64,000 nt of DNA. Source: Candidatus Bathyarchaeia archaeon (GTDB lineage: Archaea > Thermoproteota > Bathyarchaeia > 40CM-2-53-6). Shown here piece by piece: positions 43,774 to 52,591 of the stretch. The position numbers were made by a program, and so were the translations under genes. The notes under the pieces were generated by a model. The model saw only the letters and a list, made by a program, of their open reading frames with translations. It did no database searches and was not told the origin of the DNA. The DNA lies in assembly GCA_035935655.1 (NCBI GenBank), contig DASYWW010000015.1:1-64000 (forward strand). Direction: 5' to 3'. The first letter of the stretch is position 1. Each line of letters starts with the position of its first letter.

Positions 43774-44747
43774 GTAAGACATTGACATCCTCCTCACCAG
43801 GTCCCGCGCTCACGGTTGAAGGCCTCACCAAACTCTACGGAGGATCTGGAAACGGTGTGAGGGACTTGAAGCTAAGCGTTCCCCGCGGCAGCCTTCACGG
43901 TTTTCTGGGCCGAAATGGTGCCGGAAAGACAACAACAATGAAGTGCATCATGGGACTCCTCCGCCGAGACAAAGGTCGATTTTCACTTTTCGGGGAACCC
44001 TACGATCCATTCCGCAGCTTCCAGCTTCGTCGGCGAATCGGGTACTCTCCCGAGCTCCCCACGTTTCCCGCCCATCTCAAAGGTCGCGAGGTACTTGAGC
44101 AGTATGGGCGGATGCGAGGACTCAGGAAGACTGAAGCTCGTTATGAAACATCTCTCCTCCTACGCCAGCTCGAGCTGACCGAGGCAGCCGACCAGAAGGC
44201 AATGACGTACAGTAAGGGTATGAAGGCGAAACTTGGAATCGCAATCGCGATGCTCGGCGACCCAGAGTTGCTAATCCTAGATGAGCCCACCTCTGGCCTC
44301 GACCCTGTCGCCATCTCGGATCTCCGAAAGCTGTTGCGCGGCCTCGTCTCTGGGGCAGAGGGAGGCCGGACCGTTCTATTGTCATCTCATCAGATGTACG
44401 AAGTCCAGCAGCTCTGTACAAGCGTCACAATCATCGACCAGGGCGTCACCAAGGCCGAGGGACACCTCATTCAATTAATGCAACAGGTGAAGAGAAGCTC
44501 CGCTTACCGTGCAGAGTTCGCCCGCTTGGATGAGCCGCTCGTAGCCGCGATACGGTCGCTCCCCGACGTGTCAACCGTTGAACCTGCTTCAGGAGTCTCA
44601 AAGACGCTACGGATACAGGCCAAGCCCAACGTCGATCTACGCGAGACCTTGGCACGGCTCGCCGTCAACCAGGGCACGCTTCTGCTATCCTGCGAACAGG
44701 AGACGCTTGCGGTCGAAGACGTGTTTCTCTCATTCGTACAGGCCTAG
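43770..44747 (+). CDS. ABC transporter ATP-binding protein
   Basis: The 325-residue product has GRNGAGKTTTMKCIMGL (Walker A), GYSPELPTFP (Q-loop equivalent with Glu), YSKGMKAKLGIA (signature), LLILDEPTSGLD (Walker B) and LLSSHQM (switch His). The C-terminal ~90 residues form the accessory domain common to ABC-2 ATPases. It is translationally coupled to the permease and forms a DrrA/NatA-like exporter. Confidence 0.93.
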   Translation: MSKTLTSSSPGPALTVEGLTKLYGGSGNGVRDLKLSVPRGSLHGFLGRNGAGKTTTMKCIMGLLRRDKGRFSLFGEPYDPFRSFQLRRRIGYSPELPTFPAHLKGREVLEQYGRMRGLRKTEARYETSLLLRQLELTEAADQKAMTYSKGMKAKLGIAIAMLGDPELLILDEPTSGLDPVAISDLRKLLRGLVSGAEGGRTVLLSSHQMYEVQQLCTSVTIIDQGVTKAEGHLIQLMQQVKRSSAYRAEFARLDEPLVAAIRSLPDVSTVEPASGVSKTLRIQAKPNVDLRETLARLAVNQGTLLLSCEQETLAVEDVFLSFVQA

Positions 44748-44954
44748 ACCCCTGAAGATCGTAGAGGCCCAAGATGCCTCGACTCTACGAGTGAGCTGGC
44801 TCAGCGTGTCTTAGTATTGGCGAGGAATAAATAGGAAAGAAAAGGGGACTTGTAAGCCCGCAAATCGACCACCCTCAGTCGAAGGAGAGAGGTTGTTGAT
44901 TGACCTATCCCGGTGGGCTATTGTCGATGATACGAGTGAAAGGGAATATTGACC

Positions 44955-45608
44955 CTAGTCAGAGTCGCCACAATTCGTCTGTTGCGAAGAATTCTGCCCG
45001 TCCGCGTTGCAATCATGAGTATCTAGGTTCCTAACAATTGGAAAACCGAAGCTAGATTCGCTGGTACCCCAGGAGGAAAGTGCTATACGTGCAGCCCCCA
45101 AGGCACCTATTCGGCTGTCGGTGATGTTCCAGTAGCCAACTCCGTCGATCGAGATCTTTAGGTTGTCCCCTCGGAAAACCATCTTGACGGTGTGCGGGTC
45201 GAAGGGGCTGAGACTTGTTTGGATCCCGTTATTTGTGTAAGTGGTCGAGGTGGAAATCACTAGGTTGATTATGCCGTTGGTCCAGATATCCATGAATACC
45301 TTGTTGGAAAAGTCAACATACTTTCCATTGGCGCGTGCAGTATAATAGGGACAGCAAGTCGAACCTGTGCCAATCGTATTGATCGTCTGCATCCTAAAGA
45401 TCACAGTTCGATCCGAAGCGAACGTTTGACTTGAGACAACCTCCGCTGAGACGCCCTGCCCCGTCAAGCCGGTACTATTGATCGCCCAATAACCTTGCAG
45501 GACCGTCCAGCTGACGACCTCGTGGCGTTGTGATGAATCCGTGGCAGAAGAGGAGGGAGCTAGAACCGTCATGAGAACTAGAGCAATTACTAGGAGATAG
45601 ATCTTCAT
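44955..45608 (-). CDS. secreted LamG-like (jelly-roll) protein
   Basis: The 217-residue product has a clear signal peptide (MKIYLLVIALVLMTVLAPSSSA). The mature part reads WTVLQGYWAINSTGLTGQG, ASDRTVIFRMQTI, PFDPHTVKMVFRGDNLKISIDGVGYWNI and SRIGALGAARIALSSWG. This is the strand pattern of concanavalin/LamG domains, often carbohydrate-binding. Four cysteines could form disulfides. No membrane anchor follows, so it may be released. Confidence 0.75.
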   Translation of the reverse strand: MKIYLLVIALVLMTVLAPSSSATDSSQRHEVVSWTVLQGYWAINSTGLTGQGVSAEVVSSQTFASDRTVIFRMQTINTIGTGSTCCPYYTARANGKYVDFSNKVFMDIWTNGIINLVISTSTTYTNNGIQTSLSPFDPHTVKMVFRGDNLKISIDGVGYWNITDSRIGALGAARIALSSWGTSESSFGFPIVRNLDTHDCNADGQNSSQQTNCGDSD

Positions 45609-45943
45609 CGATCGTCGGCATCCGCCGGCAGAGTATTAAATCCATCCCTGTCCAAGTGGCCAATGAAACACTATCGGCGTAGTTGCGCGGGTAGCTCGCA
45701 AAGAGCTGGTTGGTTTTCTTCAGCCCGTAGCTCATCTGCACTGACATAAGAATTTGGCCTCCTGTTCCAAGCGCACTAAAGCCAACTCTCGATTATGTTG
45801 AAAACCTTAGTTCGCGAAAAAGTTAGCCTAGACGAAACATGATCTAGGAGACCGTCCGGTCACTGAGTAACGCAATAGTATTTTCAATGTTCCAAGTGCC
45901 TCTTTCTATTTCAATCCTGAGATACCGGAGGTGTTAAATTGCG
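45609..45943. other. intergenic region between divergent secreted-protein genes
   Basis: No coding region, tRNA or repeat is recognised. It must hold promoters for both flanking genes. GGAGGTG at 45927-45933 is the ribosome site for the gene at 45944. Confidence 0.5.
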
Positions 45944-47056
45944 ATGGAGAACGGAACTCAAAGCACAACTTTGTCGAAGATAAAGAGTAGGTTGCTCCTA
46001 ATCGCGGTGCTCCTCTTGGGCGCTATTTGGATAATGCCGTTCCAGAATGTTCATGCTTCGCCTGTCGCGACGAGGCTTCCCGGTGTCAAAGTGGGCGACA
46101 ACGCGACCTATGCCTATGCAAGCCTTGCCTTCCAAACTAGTAATGCGACAGCGTTTCAAAACCCCAACGGTTTCTTGAGCAGCGTCAGCCAAATAACAGC
46201 TCGAATTACAGGAGTGTCGGGAACGAACGTAACTTTTGCGGCTACTTACTATTTCCCGAACGGAACATCATTTCTCTTCGATTCGGTGAATACTGACGTG
46301 CAAACTCAGAGCTCTTGTATCACATTCTACCTCGTGACTGGTTCCTATTCCTTCTGTAGCCTCGAGAACATCCAGAACGGCGGCTCAGTGAGTCTTATCG
46401 CAGCTGGGTTACAAGCACCCGACGCTATCGGAGCAAATCCGTCTGTAATCCTGAACCAGACAGTGACCCGGACAATTCTTGGAGCTCAGAGAACACTAAA
46501 CTTTCTGAATCTCACATCGGTCACACAGGGAGGATTCCTGTGTCCCTTCGGGACAATTATTCTTGCCTGCACGTCTACTTTGACCATGGGGGTAGCTTGG
46601 GACCAGGCATCTGGAATCCCGGTGCAAGAGATAATCTCTGTTTCTGCCACATCACCAGTGGGCACTGCAACCTGGCTCCAGGAGCCTGTACTCGTGGGTA
46701 CGAACATTTGGACAGGATCAACCCCAGATTTCAGCATGACATCCGACCCGTCCGCAGTCACCCTCCAGAAAGGGGAGGAAGGGTCCTCAATTGTCACTCT
46801 GACAAGCTCGAACGGTTTCGCCGCGACGGTTAATCTGCAAGCTTCGACATCTTCCCCCAAGCTTTCATGCTCGCTCAGCGATACGAGCGTCACGCTCAAC
46901 CCCTCTGGCACCTCATCTTCAACGATTTCCTGTCGTGGCTCAAAGGGCACCTACACTGTAACGGTAATGGCCACTGTAGCAGACCTGTCACATTCGACAA
47001 CACTAACTTACATTGTCCTAAGTGGACAACACAGACATCATGACAACGACGACTGA
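45944..47056 (+). CDS. secreted protein with C-terminal Ig-like domain
   Basis: The 370-residue product has an N-terminal hydrophobic segment (LLLIAVLLLGAIWIM), then a ~230-residue beta domain rich in Asn-X-Ser/Thr, including MGVAWDQASGIPVQEI. After TPDFSMTSDPS a ~90-residue Ig-like module closes the protein. A paralogue at 59787 has the same order (WDQASGI; TPDFALTV). GGAGGTG ten bases before the ATG is a strong ribosome site. The end is a polar HRHHDNDD tail without anchor. Confidence 0.78.
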   Translation: MENGTQSTTLSKIKSRLLLIAVLLLGAIWIMPFQNVHASPVATRLPGVKVGDNATYAYASLAFQTSNATAFQNPNGFLSSVSQITARITGVSGTNVTFAATYYFPNGTSFLFDSVNTDVQTQSSCITFYLVTGSYSFCSLENIQNGGSVSLIAAGLQAPDAIGANPSVILNQTVTRTILGAQRTLNFLNLTSVTQGGFLCPFGTIILACTSTLTMGVAWDQASGIPVQEIISVSATSPVGTATWLQEPVLVGTNIWTGSTPDFSMTSDPSAVTLQKGEEGSSIVTLTSSNGFAATVNLQASTSSPKLSCSLSDTSVTLNPSGTSSSTISCRGSKGTYTVTVMATVADLSHSTTLTYIVLSGQHRHHDNDD

Positions 47057-47081
47057 CAACAATGGCATTGTAACGGGACCC

Positions 47082-47089
47082 TTTTTTTT
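47082..47089 (+). terminator. oligo-T terminator
   Basis: Eight consecutive T follow the stop codon of the secreted-protein gene by 25 bp. Archaeal RNA polymerase terminates at such runs without needing a hairpin. Confidence 0.6.
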
Positions 47090-47104
47090 CCAAATCGTTC
47101 ATCG

Positions 47105-47142
47105 TATCTTAGCTGCTGAGAGTAGGCTTGTTCCCACCTAGC
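47105..47142 (-). pseudogene. short galU 5'-end relic
   Basis: The minus strand contains GTGGGAACAAGCCTACTCTC, which matches the GLGTRLLS codons of galU and the relics at 49640 and 54780. Similarity is limited to about 30 bp and joins directly to a membrane-protein relic. Confidence 0.5.
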
Positions 47143-47340
47143 ACCTCTCTCGCGATTGCCCATCCTCGTAGTCGTGTTCATTCTCAGCTTCTCACAATAT
47201 CCCGAGCCCTTTCGGTTTTCACTGAAGCCAACTTCAAACTCTTAGAGGATGCTGTTCCTAGCTTGCCGAGACCGTCTCTAGAAGTCATCGAATGCTTCTT
47301 AGTCTGTAGAAGCGGGGATCTAACCCGAGGGATTCTCAAG
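47143..47340 (+). pseudogene. frameshifted relic of the 41569-41834 membrane protein
   Basis: One frame gives SRLPILVVVFILSF, matching FRLPTLLVIFAFSF of the fragment at 41569-41834. After a frame change, NFKLLEDAVPS matches DFELLGNALPD. The order and spacing are the same in both loci and both lie beside a galU relic, so a shared ancestral locus is likely. Confidence 0.55.
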
Positions 47341-47342
47341 CA

Positions 47343-47906
47343 TTGAGACTTGGCCGAGCGGTTCCTACTATTTTCATGCTGTCAATCCTGGCCGTATCAA
47401 TCGGTCTCGCACTCCAACCAGCGGCTGCCACTGGGTCCGGTATCACAATAGACAATTTCCTTGTCCAGCCGATCACGGGCGTTTCTGGCGGTCAACGACT
47501 CATCAACGTCACTGTCGGGATCACCAACTCTGGGACGGTTGCTCAGAACTTTACCATCAAACTCGTTTGGGACGACACTACTGTCACGAGCCAGAAGGTC
47601 ACAAACTTCGCGCCTGGAGCCAGACGGTTGTTCACATTGGCTCAATCGGTAGCCTTCGATCCGACGACCGGCCATTACGTCGGGGTGTCCGCGGGAGATG
47701 CCTGGGTGGCCATCCCGGTTTATCGGCCTCCAGGCTATGGGACTGGCTCTTCCAATCTTCCACGGTGGAATGACGAGGCCAGTCTCGCCGTTGGTTTGGC
47801 TGTGGCAATCAGCATCTCCATTACTCTGATTCTGTTGAAGATATCTCGGAGAGTCAAGGCGACTCCTTCGGTTACCCCTGCTCCTCCTCAATGTTGTCTA
47901 CTTTAG
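47343..47906 (+). CDS. secreted, membrane-anchored CARDB/Ig-like protein
   Basis: The 187-residue product begins at a TTG and has a signal peptide (residues ~8-30). A single beta-sandwich follows (ITIDNFLVQPITGVSGGQ, LINVTVGITNSGTVAQNFTIKL), with the strand pattern of CARDB adhesion domains. After NLPRWNDEASLAVGL a transmembrane helix and basic RRVK place the domain outside the cell. A role in cell-surface adhesion or S-layer support is possible. Confidence 0.72.
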   Translation: MRLGRAVPTIFMLSILAVSIGLALQPAAATGSGITIDNFLVQPITGVSGGQRLINVTVGITNSGTVAQNFTIKLVWDDTTVTSQKVTNFAPGARRLFTLAQSVAFDPTTGHYVGVSAGDAWVAIPVYRPPGYGTGSSNLPRWNDEASLAVGLAVAISISITLILLKISRRVKATPSVTPAPPQCCLL

Positions 47907-48000
47907 CACAACCTAGAAGAACCACGCGCCAAGAAACACCTACATCCCAGTTGACAGAGACCGCGACCGTCTTCAATGTCCGGTGCGGGCTCGTTTCGGA

Positions 48001-48393
48001 CTAGAGGAAGATGGTTTCTTCTGATAGGTCTTTGAAGTGGGGGTCTCCGGTAACTATTCTCGAGTTGGACCGTCTAGCTGTGGCTAGAATTATCGAGTCG
48101 GCCATTCCCCAGCCTTTCACCCGTTTCTTTCTTTCGAAGTTGAGCTCCCCCGCTGCACGCGCAAGCTCCTCTTCCAGAGGAACGATGCTGGTACGCGCTC
48201 TCACGAAGTCGTATTTGGATCCGAACTCACGGTCCAGTCTCCTATACTTCTCCGAAAGCTCGGCCACGACAATGGCAGGGGTGACCGCGAGCCCGTTGTG
48301 CAAGAAATCCTGAACCTTCACGCCGGCACTGGTTCCGTTGAAATATTCAATCCAGGCAAAAGAGTCCAAGACGACGGCCCGCTGGCGTGCCAT
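48001..48393 (-). CDS. vapC: VapC-type PIN-domain toxin
   Basis: The 130-residue product has the four PIN acidic residues: VLDSFAWIEY, AIVVAELSEKY, WGMADSIILATA and IVTGDPHFKDL. VapC toxins are Mg-dependent RNases that cleave tRNA or rRNA. The start is 13 bp after the VapB stop on the same strand, the usual antitoxin-toxin order. Confidence 0.92.
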   Translation of the reverse strand: MARQRAVVLDSFAWIEYFNGTSAGVKVQDFLHNGLAVTPAIVVAELSEKYRRLDREFGSKYDFVRARTSIVPLEEELARAAGELNFERKKRVKGWGMADSIILATARRSNSRIVTGDPHFKDLSEETIFL

Positions 48394-48406
48394 TTGGCCT
48401 TACCGC

Positions 48407-48640
48407 TCAGTGGGCATCTTTCGTGATCCCTTCGTGTTCCCTTAAAGTCAACTGTACCTTTCGGTGTCTGTCCACTCCGAACATCGAGCTAGGAACCCGG
48501 AGATTCTGGTCCATCAGTTTCTTGATCAACTCGTCAAAGCTCTTAGCGTCCCCTGCCTCTAACAACTTCTTCATTCTCTCCCAGGTCTCTTCCCTAACCG
48601 CAACCGTCTTGGCCATAGTTTCACGTGATACATAATGCAT
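48407..48640 (-). CDS. vapB: VapB-type antitoxin
   Basis: The 77-residue product has a short DNA-binding strand (KTVAVREETWERMKKLL) of ribbon-helix-helix or AbrB-like type, then FDELIKKLMDQN, followed by a charged tail that would block the toxin. It precedes vapC. A start at the internal ATG (MAKTVAVREE) is equally possible. Confidence 0.82.
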   Translation of the reverse strand: MHYVSRETMAKTVAVREETWERMKKLLEAGDAKSFDELIKKLMDQNLRVPSSMFGVDRHRKVQLTLREHEGITKDAH

Positions 48641-48745
48641 AGTGCAAAATATATTGTTTCCGAGGCGCCTCCACCTAGGACCCCTCTAAAGCCGAGCTAT
48701 AGGCTTCAATGAACAAGTTCTCCTTCTTTACCAAGCTAACGCGTT

Positions 48746-49594
48746 TCACCGTACGCCGGTCGCGAACACTACTGGTGCTGTGAAATTCACCTGGTGACCA
48801 TCGTAGTATTTGCTCCATGCCCGGGAAATCTCCTGACCTGCGGTTTTTCTCTGTTCGGGGGTTAAGGTCTTGATCGTTTTGCGGAAGAATATCGCTCCGT
48901 CATGTACCATTTCCCATGCTTGTTCTGGAGAGCCTCGAAATGGGAACGAGATGTTCCTCGCCTCCTGGTGGACCTGTTTGAAGCCAGCTTGACTCAGTGC
49001 TCGAGACAGTTTTCCGGGTTCTGAGAAAGATGATGGGAGAGAGATCGCAGGATCTGGCGCTGATGATTTTGAATATTTCATCAGGACCTCGAGGACGATT
49101 GTCTTGCGAGGATCTCCTTCTGAGGGTCCCCACGCCACAAGTGCGACGCGACCGTTTGGCTTGAGCACTCTGCGCATCTCAGTCAGTGCCCGCTGAACAT
49201 TTCGCGCGTACATTATGCCGAAACGGCAAGTAACAATGTCGAATGTCTCATCCGGAAGCTGTTGGTTTTCCATGTCCACCTCCTGGAAACTAATGTTTGA
49301 GAGTCCCTCATCGACCGCCTTCTCCTTCGCCACCGCCAATAGTTTAGAGGAGAGGTCGGTTGCGGTTACATGCCCAGTAGGTCCTACGACTCTTGCAATG
49401 TCTAGAGCAGGAGACCCACTTCCACTTGCAAGATCCAACACGTTCCCTCCAGGCCTAATCCGGGCAAGTCTGATCAGCGCCTCATTCGTGGCTCTACCCG
49501 AAATCTCGCCTTGCACTCTCCACTTGCGTGCTGCAGCGACACCATCATCCCATTCTAGAGGGGGCTCTACGTTCGACGAATCAGTACTAGACAT
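48746..49594 (-). CDS. SAM-dependent methyltransferase (UbiE/COQ5-like)
   Basis: The 282-residue product has VLDLASGSGSPALDIAR (motif I), VTATDLSSKLLAVAKEKA, FDIVTCRFGIMYA and VLKPNGRVALVAWG. It matches the menaquinone/ubiquinone-type class I methyltransferases, but these motifs occur in many small-molecule enzymes and the substrate is not known. A decayed galU fragment lies just upstream. Confidence 0.87.
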   Translation of the reverse strand: MSSTDSSNVEPPLEWDDGVAAARKWRVQGEISGRATNEALIRLARIRPGGNVLDLASGSGSPALDIARVVGPTGHVTATDLSSKLLAVAKEKAVDEGLSNISFQEVDMENQQLPDETFDIVTCRFGIMYARNVQRALTEMRRVLKPNGRVALVAWGPSEGDPRKTIVLEVLMKYSKSSAPDPAISLPSSFSEPGKLSRALSQAGFKQVHQEARNISFPFRGSPEQAWEMVHDGAIFFRKTIKTLTPEQRKTAGQEISRAWSKYYDGHQVNFTAPVVFATGVR

Positions 49595-49639
49595 TACTGG
49601 GCCCGGCCTTCATTCCGAACTAAAAGCTTGGGCCCCCCG

Positions 49640-49834
49640 TTGAGAGTCCATGAGCAAACACGAATCCCCCTCTTCTCCTTTCCAAAGAATGGCGGCTTTT
49701 CTCTTGGTGTCCTTTTTCGGTGCTGAGAGCAGGCTTGTTCCCAGCCCTGCGCAGGGAGAACCGCTTTCCTCAACACCATGGACTCCGATACCTTAGGGAA
49801 GCCAGAATGTTTGTAGCTTATGATTCCTAGCTCG
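49640..49834 (-). pseudogene. galU 5'-end relic with promoter
   Basis: Reading from TTG at 49773, LRKAVLPA matches the GalU N-terminus, then a 1-nt loss shifts the frame. DNA similarity to galU continues for about 35 codons (PREKPPFFGKEKRG versus PKEMLPVFAKGKNG). AGCTTATGATTCCTAGCTC (49815-49833) matches the galU promoter block at 62631-62650, at the same 42-bp distance from the start. Confidence 0.65.
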
Positions 49835-49920
49835 GTTCATAGATGGGCCCTTAAACTAATACACTGGCGGGCGGTCGCTCACTCCTCGTCCCGACCTTGT
49901 GACTTGAACGCAGGTCCAGT

Positions 49921-51567
49921 CTAGCGAAGCGAGTCCCCAGGATAGACCGAACCGCTGGTCGAATCGTTCTCAGACCCGCTGTGGTCAGGTACCGAGACTA
50001 TTCCCAGGAATTGTTGCTGATTATTCCCGGCATTCCTACCCTGATCATAGTTCGATGCAAACAGAACGTACGCCTTCCCCTCAGCCAAGGCCAATCCAAA
50101 ATAGTCTCCAATGAAAGTCTCACTTCCCCTCGGTCCACCAGGACGGGGAAGCTGGCGAGTGGTCGATCCAGGATTCTGTGGATCCCAAGTTGCATGAGAC
50201 ACGCGAACGTTCGAGCCCAAAGACTCCAAACCCCGAGGACCGTCCTTGTAGAACTGGATCGAGGTGTTTATGCAGAAATTGGCTCTGCCAAAGTCAGCTG
50301 TCAAGATGTTCGGGTCCCCTGACGGGCATTGTAGTCTTCGATCGTAGAATGTCACCGCTACGATCCCATCAGGAGATGCGGCAATAGTAGGCTGGAACTG
50401 GTCAGTACCATCGTCTACGGTGGAAGCATCGTTGACAGAAACCGGACCAGACCAGGATCCGCCACCGTCACGGGACTCTGTAAGCTGAACGTCCAAACCC
50501 TTGCCGCCGTCAACCTCCATGGCAACGAACAGATGACCACTAGCCGGGTCAACCGCAAAGTTGTCAGGAAGACCATCACGGAAGGTAGTGTTTGGAAGGA
50601 CGAACGTTGTCAAGGCCAGGAACGAGGCAGCGAGTCGGGGGGAGGTGAAGGTCACTCCCCCGTCCCGGGAACTCAGAACCCAGACATGAGTCAGTGAAGA
50701 GTTGGGATCAGGGAAACTGGAGTATGAAGAGTAAAGAGTTCCATCGGGTCCGGTTCCAAGAAACACAAACGTGTTGTTAGGCCCGTCAGGTGTGTCGCTG
50801 CTGATAATAATTGGAGTTGTGAAATGCTCTCCCTTGTCACTGGAGACGCTGAACCAGATCTCAGCATTCCCAAGGCTGTCGATTACTGTCCATCCAACAT
50901 AGACACGGTCTCGGAACGGGCTGTGGGGATTGGAGTCTACCGCGATCCACTGCTTGTCCGGAGTCACATCGCTAGTGGGAAAGAATGCGAGAGGAAGTCC
51001 CTGGTTGGCTAGGTTCCAGTGGAATCCTCCATCGGTCGACCTTACAACGCTAACCTCGGCAGCCGGACAACAATTAGCCGCGTCCCCCGTGGAGTTGTAC
51101 TTCAGGTTGAAGGCTAGAACCGCCGAGTACAACGCACCGTTCGAGTCAAACGCCACAACGGGATCAGTCGTGTCCGACCAGCCGTTTCGAGGAGCCGAAC
51201 GACAGTCGAAACCTTGAATGATAGTGTTCTTCCATGACCTTCCTCCATCCCTAGAAACCATTGCGCCATTGTGGAAGAGGTAGTATTGTGGGTTAGAGAA
51301 GAACTTCGAAACTCCAACTAGGTGGTTGTGGTCTGTCGGATCGATGACTATCCATGACTCGCTGTGATGATTGTTGTAGGCGGCATTTCGGATGCACTCT
51401 TCGCTCGTATCAAATGCGCCTCCCCTGACAGGGAAAGTTGTCTGGATGTTCACAATCCCTGCGTTGGTTTTCTCGTATGTTGAGGCTCTAGCTGGGGGAT
51501 AGGCAAGAAGTTGCATGGAGAATAGAGCGAGGATGATAAGGACCGTGGTTCTAGAAACAGCCTTCAC
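49921..51567 (-). CDS. secreted BNR-repeat (sialidase-fold) protein
   Basis: The 548-residue product has a signal peptide (LIILALFSMQLLAYPPARA). At least five Asp-box motifs follow: VSRDGGRSW, RSTDGGFHW, VSSDKGEHF, SSRDGGVTF and ESRDGGGSW, which define a six-bladed sialidase-like propeller. NPHSPFRDRVYVGWTV and FIGDYFGLALAEGK are shared with the paralogue at 55160. Catalytic sialidase residues cannot be confirmed. It may bind or cleave surface glycans. Confidence 0.82.
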   Translation of the reverse strand: MKAVSRTTVLIILALFSMQLLAYPPARASTYEKTNAGIVNIQTTFPVRGGAFDTSEECIRNAAYNNHHSESWIVIDPTDHNHLVGVSKFFSNPQYYLFHNGAMVSRDGGRSWKNTIIQGFDCRSAPRNGWSDTTDPVVAFDSNGALYSAVLAFNLKYNSTGDAANCCPAAEVSVVRSTDGGFHWNLANQGLPLAFFPTSDVTPDKQWIAVDSNPHSPFRDRVYVGWTVIDSLGNAEIWFSVSSDKGEHFTTPIIISSDTPDGPNNTFVFLGTGPDGTLYSSYSSFPDPNSSLTHVWVLSSRDGGVTFTSPRLAASFLALTTFVLPNTTFRDGLPDNFAVDPASGHLFVAMEVDGGKGLDVQLTESRDGGGSWSGPVSVNDASTVDDGTDQFQPTIAASPDGIVAVTFYDRRLQCPSGDPNILTADFGRANFCINTSIQFYKDGPRGLESLGSNVRVSHATWDPQNPGSTTRQLPRPGGPRGSETFIGDYFGLALAEGKAYVLFASNYDQGRNAGNNQQQFLGIVSVPDHSGSENDSTSGSVYPGDSLR

Positions 51568-51696
51568 GGCGAATCTTGCGAGGATTATTACTCGGTGCTT
51601 ATTCTCTCTATCGGTTCAGGTCTCGGCATTTCAAATAAGATGAAGAAAAATTGACACAAGGCCCTGAAGGATGTTTCACCTAAGCTGGGATTCGGA

Positions 51697-52155
51697 CTAG
51701 AGACGTTCCCTTCTAAGCGCGATGCAAAAGACGAGGCCGAGCAGGCCGAAAGCGATGGGGAATACCCAGCCATTGAAGAAGACGAGGCCAAGCAGAAAAC
51801 CGAGCGTGCAGAGGAAGCCTCCGGAGAGTCCGACGATGCTTTTTGTCAGTGAAATATTTCTCTCTTCGAAATTCCCTGAAAGCCCGAACCTCCAGAGAAG
51901 AATCCCGATGGCCAAAAGGGACCCGCCGAAAGCTCCCCAGAAAGCTATACCCCCAAAAAGAATACCGATGAGCGGCAGGGTGAACGGGTAGGTCAGGATC
52001 AATCCCCATAAAACATACTTGCCAACAGCCCGCACCAGTTCGAAGACGCGGTCTCGACGTCCAAACCTGCCCGACGTAACGTAGGTGCTGGCGTCGACCT
52101 CCCAGAACCTTTTCTTCCTGTCGGGCTCTGACGAATCTGGCATGCGAGGATCCAT
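51697..52155 (-). CDS. four-span membrane protein
   Basis: From the ATG at 52155 (MDPRMPDSSEPDRKKRF) the 152-residue product has a polar N-terminus with WEVDASTYVTSGRFGRRDRV, then four hydrophobic segments in two hairpins. A longer frame starts at 52245, but its first 30 residues look non-coding. The family is not recognised. Confidence 0.6.
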   Translation of the reverse strand: MDPRMPDSSEPDRKKRFWEVDASTYVTSGRFGRRDRVFELVRAVGKYVLWGLILTYPFTLPLIGILFGGIAFWGAFGGSLLAIGILLWRFGLSGNFEERNISLTKSIVGLSGGFLCTLGFLLGLVFFNGWVFPIAFGLLGLVFCIALRRERL

Positions 52156-52591
52156 ACTTGCTGAAGCGTAACATTTCTGTCTATCGTAACGTCGATCCTC
52201 GGTTGTGAGAAATCGCATCGGCCAAAGGTTCCGAGCTCGGGGCAAGCGAACCCGAACTCCGGGTTCACCTCAACTAGCAATCTGAAGTGAAACCTGCCGG
52301 GCTCGTCACCGCCGTGTAGGTGTAGTCATTACAGTTCTAGTCTTGGAGAAGAGAAAGCGAAAACAACAATAGCCAAACCGCGGGTTACAAAGTGGTACTT
52401 GGCTCTCATGCTGGTGACGGTTTTTCTGCAGATTGCCTGGTTTTGATCCAGACGATCATTCTGTCAACCCGCTCCTCAAATCCTCCTTGAGGACTGACCA
52501 AATTCATGATCAGCTTCATTATCAGTTCATTTTTAATGTAGCCATAGTTCTGTCATGAGCTTGGACAGATAGCGCTGAGGAGTGAAGTCCC
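52156..52591. other. intergenic region upstream of the intein-bearing epimerase
   Basis: I find no gene or repeat. CATTTTTAATGTAG at about 52525-52540 is the best TATA-like candidate for the epimerase gene, ~55 bp before its TTG. Confidence 0.45.

Noticed and set aside
44870-44945. tRNA-like inverted segments (AGCCCGC...GTGGGCT)
   Set aside because: No anticodon arm or T-loop consensus could be assembled.
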